Assembly: GCA_002762735.1 (NCBI GenBank) | Contig: PCVV01000016.1 | Span: forward strand, 312-23,047 | Direction: 5' to 3' | Source of the DNA: Candidatus Pacearchaeota archaeon CG11_big_fil_rev_8_21_14_0_20_30_13 | GTDB taxonomy: Archaea > Nanobdellota > Nanobdellia > Pacearchaeales > GW2011-AR1 | Length of the DNA stretch: 22,736 bases | In this document: one piece after another, positions 20,286-22,736 of the stretch | Numbering within the stretch: the first letter of the stretch is position 1 | How the letters are laid out: every line of letters starts with the position of its first letter | Translations under genes and position numbers: made by a program | The notes under the pieces: generated by a model | What the model saw: the letters and a program-made list of their open reading frames with translations, nothing else | What the model was told of the DNA's origin: nothing | Databases searched by the model: none

Positions 20286-21023
20286 GTGAAAAAGCCTTAT
20301 ATAAAAAAGAGGGACCAAATTGGGAATTTAAAAATTTGGGTTGTAAATGGAAATTATATAAGAAATAATCTAGATGTTGAATTTACAAATTGTGGGGAAC
20401 ATTATGTTTTTCCATTTATCCCTAAAGATGAGCTCTGGTTAGATGAAGAATTTGGAACTAAAGATGAAAAGCATTATATTGACTATCTTTTAACTGAATA
20501 TTCTTTAATGTCAAAAGGAGTTTCTTATGATAATGCACTTATTAAAGCAGATTTGATTCAAAAAAGAGAGATTCAAAAAGAAAAAGGATTCAAACAATTA
20601 AAAAAATTAAAAGAAAAAGAGAATTATAAATTAATAGAAAAGATTCACAAAAAATTATTAAAAACTTATAGTGATCATTTAAAAGTCTGGATCATTGATG
20701 GAAAAATTGTGAGAGAGATTTACTTTATTGACTTCGTAGAAGGAGGTCATGATAAAGTTTATTCTTTTGTTCCAAAAAATGAAATTTGGATAGATGATGA
20801 TATCTCTCAAAAAGAAAGAAAATTAATTTTACTTCACGAAGCTCATGAAAGATACCTAATGTCAAAGGGATTTACATATAGAGATGCTCATGCAAGTTCA
20901 AGTAGGATAGAACATAAATATAGGACCAACAAAATAGGTCTTGATGAAGCTTTAAAAAAAGAGATTTTAAACAACGATAAATTAATTAAAAAAGAAACAG
21001 AAGTAGGTTACCTTCATTATTAA
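20286..21023 (+). CDS. Protein with two tandem copies of an unknown domain; second copy has a His/Glu motif
   Basis: A 245-residue GTG-start protein built from an internal duplication. Copy 1 (about 14-95) has LKIWVVNG, VFPFIPKDELWLDEE and LMSKGVSYDNA; copy 2 (about 131-213) has LKVWIIDG, VYSFVPKNEIWIDDD and LMSKGFTYRDA. A charged helical linker joins them. Copy 2 carries LLHEAHERYLMSKG and YRDAH with a later E209, a cluster (H184, E185, H187, H202, E209) that could bind metal. In copy 1 these positions read Tyr, Leu, Thr, Leu and Gln. I know of no assigned function. The last 42 nt overlap the convergent membrane-protein gene. Confidence 0.75.
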   Translation: MKKPYIKKRDQIGNLKIWVVNGNYIRNNLDVEFTNCGEHYVFPFIPKDELWLDEEFGTKDEKHYIDYLLTEYSLMSKGVSYDNALIKADLIQKREIQKEKGFKQLKKLKEKENYKLIEKIHKKLLKTYSDHLKVWIIDGKIVREIYFIDFVEGGHDKVYSFVPKNEIWIDDDISQKERKLILLHEAHERYLMSKGFTYRDAHASSSRIEHKYRTNKIGLDEALKKEILNNDKLIKKETEVGYLHY

Positions 21024-21452
21024 CAAAAAAAGATCTGCAATTCCAAAGATTAAAAAAAGAAATCCTTCCATTTTTCCACCCGTTTTAATAAAACCACTTA
21101 TTTTGAATTTGAGAGGATAAAAAAGTCTCAAACCTTGTTTTGTGATCAAATCACAAAAAAGATGAACAGAATACCCTATTAAAAATCCAAAAGAAAGAAT
21201 TTGAAAATAAAAATATAATAAAAGATAGATTATAATTAGAAACAAAAGACTATGCATAATTCCTCTATGTTTTGTAAAAGAAGTTAACACTCTTGATGAA
21301 AATCTCTTCCCTATCTTAGAATTAAAAGAATCTAAATCAGGAATCAAGGTAGAGATTAAAACCATTCCTAGAAATAGAAAAGAATTATTAAAATAACTCA
21401 TTAGAAGAAGCCCTCCAAAGAGAGAAATAATCACATGCGTTTTAAATAACAT
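20982..21452 (-). CDS. YdjM/DUF457-type membrane-bound metal-dependent hydrolase family protein
   Basis: A 156-residue membrane protein with four to five hydrophobic segments. Family marks are the N-terminal KTHVIIS, the acidic STLIPDLDSFNSKIGKR, HRGIMHSL and GYSVHLFCDLITKQG, which supply conserved His/Asp residues likely to bind metal. Known relatives are annotated as inner-membrane hydrolases, but the substrate is unclear. The gene begins 1 nt after the RPA stop and so is probably in its operon. Its last 14 codons lie antisense to the end of the duplicated-domain gene. Confidence 0.85.
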   Translation of the reverse strand: MLFKTHVIISLFGGLLLMSYFNNSFLFLGMVLISTLIPDLDSFNSKIGKRFSSRVLTSFTKHRGIMHSLLFLIIIYLLLYFYFQILSFGFLIGYSVHLFCDLITKQGLRLFYPLKFKISGFIKTGGKMEGFLFLIFGIADLFLLIMKVTYFCFFFN

Positions 21453-21453
21453 C

Positions 21454-22377
21454 TTAAATGTCTAATTCATCAATAAGTCTTTCAACATTAATTTCATCAA
21501 TTGAATCTACAATTAATTCTGGGGTATTAAAATAAGAATTCATTCTAACATTTCCCCCAAAGACAAATTCCTTTCCCAACAAATTTTCTTTTTGCTGTTT
21601 CATAAGTTCTTCATCGGAATATTCACTCAAACCCATTTTCTGAACCATTTCATTAAAGAAAACCGCTCGAATGTTTTCTGTGCCATCATCAAGGACTAGA
21701 TTTAATATTGCTTTTTTTTCTGTAGCAACTCCGGAAGAGATCTCTTCTTCTGTAGCCTTTTTTCCGGTTTGAACATTTGCATTAAAAAATCTCAAATCAA
21801 AAGCTTGAACTACAAAAGCCCGTGTATTAATTTTATCTCCTACATTAAATTCTTGGATATCTTTTTTCTTTGTAGGTCTTTCAACTTTAACCTCTGGGAA
21901 CTTTTCTTTACTTAATTTAAATTCGGCAAAACTTCCCATATGAACTTCTCCTTGCCTCATATTTCCAGAGAGAATTTCTACAGAAACGCCTTCTTTAACA
22001 GTTCCATCTTCAATCATTTTAATATGATTTGTATCCCAAAGAACCAGTTTGATATTAGAACTCTCGTCCGCTACAATCATATTAACCACTTTTCCCTCTT
22101 CCCCAGACTTTGTTGTAAAAGTTCTAATTGGATATATTGTGATTACCTTTCCTGAAAAATGAACTTTTCTCATCCCTGGAAGAAGCTCATCAATTTTTAA
22201 TTTTTCATTATCAAAAGAGATTCCCAATTCTGCTGCAATTACCTGAAGTGCTCCTTCACGACTAATCAACCCAGAAAGTTTAGATCGTTTTGCCTCAACT
22301 CGCCTATCAATTTCTTCCTCTTCTATCCCAGAACTTTTAGATAATTTAGATAAAATTTTTTCATAACTGCCTTCCAT
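21454..22377 (-). CDS. Single-stranded DNA-binding protein RPA (OB-fold)
   Basis: A 307-residue archaeal replication protein A. A helical N-terminal region (MEGSYEKILSKLSKSSG, then SKLSGLISREGALQVIAAELG) precedes a first OB fold (about 73-160: KVHFSGKVITIYPIRTFTT, VVNMIVADESSNIKLVLWD) and a second (about 180-295: INTRAFVVQAFDLRFF, LNLVLDDGTENIRAVFFNEM, FVFGGNVRMNSYF). No zinc finger is visible. ATG 22377 gives the family N-terminus; the open frame up to a TTG at 22398 adds only seven residues. A TATAAAAA box lies at about 22407-22414, leaving a leader of only several bases. The gene is divergent from aEF1-beta. Confidence 0.9.
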   Translation of the reverse strand: MEGSYEKILSKLSKSSGIEEEEIDRRVEAKRSKLSGLISREGALQVIAAELGISFDNEKLKIDELLPGMRKVHFSGKVITIYPIRTFTTKSGEEGKVVNMIVADESSNIKLVLWDTNHIKMIEDGTVKEGVSVEILSGNMRQGEVHMGSFAEFKLSKEKFPEVKVERPTKKKDIQEFNVGDKINTRAFVVQAFDLRFFNANVQTGKKATEEEISSGVATEKKAILNLVLDDGTENIRAVFFNEMVQKMGLSEYSDEELMKQQKENLLGKEFVFGGNVRMNSYFNTPELIVDSIDEINVERLIDELDI

Positions 22378-22503
22378 AGTAAAAGAACCCCCTAACAAAA
22401 ATAAAATTTTTATACTTCATTCCAAAAAAAAATCAACATTCTTTTTAAGCATTTTGTAAATTTCAAAGTAACAATTGAAAAAAGATTCAAAAAACCACAA
22501 ACG

Positions 22504-22513
22504 TTTATAAACC
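22504..22513 (+). promoter_or_regulatory. TATA box of aEF1-beta
   Basis: TTTATAAACC, identical to the box before eL42, is centred about 25 nt before ATG 22533. Confidence 0.6.
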
Positions 22514-22532
22514 TTGAAAAATTTTAAAAAAA

Positions 22533-22736
22533 ATGACAGGAATAAATGGAGCAAAATACAAATTGATGCCTAATTCTCCAGAAGTAGATCTTGAAAAAAT
22601 AAAAGAAGTAGCAAAAAAGATTATTGAAGAATTTGGGGGAACAAATAAGGAATATTCTGTTGAACCTATTGCATTCGGATTAAAGGCAGTAATTGTCTTT
22701 TTCTTTTATCCGGACAATAAAAGCGTCGAATCTCTT
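22533..22736 (+). CDS. ef1b: Translation elongation factor aEF1-beta (cut by the window end)
   Basis: The first 68 codons of the small archaeal EF-1-beta, the nucleotide exchange factor for aEF1-alpha (family length about 90). Visible markers are KYKLMPNSPEVDLEKIKEV and the conserved EPIAFGLKAVIVFFFYPD. The remainder lies beyond the window. It has its own leaderless-type promoter. Confidence 0.9.
   Translation, partial: MTGINGAKYKLMPNSPEVDLEKIKEVAKKIIEEFGGTNKEYSVEPIAFGLKAVIVFFFYPDNKSVESL

Overview
The window is AT-rich, gene-dense DNA from an archaeon. The markers are ribosomal proteins eL42, eS1 and uS15, aIF2-alpha, aEF1-beta, Nop10, a GINS subunit, RPA, RadA, a GAN/RecJ-type DHH nuclease, archaeal-type phosphoglycerate mutase, Bud32, SRP54 and FtsY. 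Many proteins are short or divergent for their families (37-residue Nop10, 121-residue uS15, 233-residue aIF2-alpha) and many genes are isolated transcription units. This fits a small-genome DPANN lineage (Pacearchaeota/Woesearchaeota-like), but that placement is inference. No gene-free stretch exceeds 300 bases; the largest are 212-482 and 11465-11693.

Layout. 1-2200 (+): small membrane ORF, possible micro-ORF, eL42-eS1, an HD phosphohydrolase broken at a C7 run, tRNA-Thr(TGT), a tail-anchored microprotein. 2199-3439 (-): a compact operon of thioredoxin, winged-helix regulator, two-helix membrane protein and YbjQ, with an inverted repeat between TATA box and predicted start site. 3547-6760 (-): GINS, phosphoglycerate mutase, and an MgtC/DUF4010 membrane protein split by one missing base in a G run. 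6808-10755 (+): FtsY, SRP54, a membrane protein, VKOR, Bud32. 10820-11918: two orphan proteins around tRNA-Gln(TTG) on the minus strand, whose 3' end is duplicated beside a GC-rich patch. 11920-12711 (-): ParA/MinD ATPase. 12805-17707 (+): uS15, DHH nuclease, aIF2-alpha, degenerate Nudix, mini-Nop10, and a full-length RelA/SpoT homologue with a dead hydrolase half. 17704-22377: uracil-DNA glycosylase family 4 (-), NDP kinase (+), a hypothetical and RadA (-), a duplicated-domain protein (+), a YdjM-type membrane protein and RPA (-). 22533-end (+): start of aEF1-beta.

Promoter logic is uniform: most units have a TATA-like box centred 24-27 nt before the start codon, implying leaderless mRNAs. 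This rule decides several start sites and points to two divergent pairs (mgtC/ftsY and udg/ndk) that each share one near-palindromic TATA box. Functionally the window mixes translation, protein targeting and DNA replication/repair (GINS, GAN, RPA, RadA, UDG). The most unusual parts are the long RSH in an archaeal setting, the autoregulated-looking thioredoxin/regulator operon, and two reading frames broken at G/C homopolymers.
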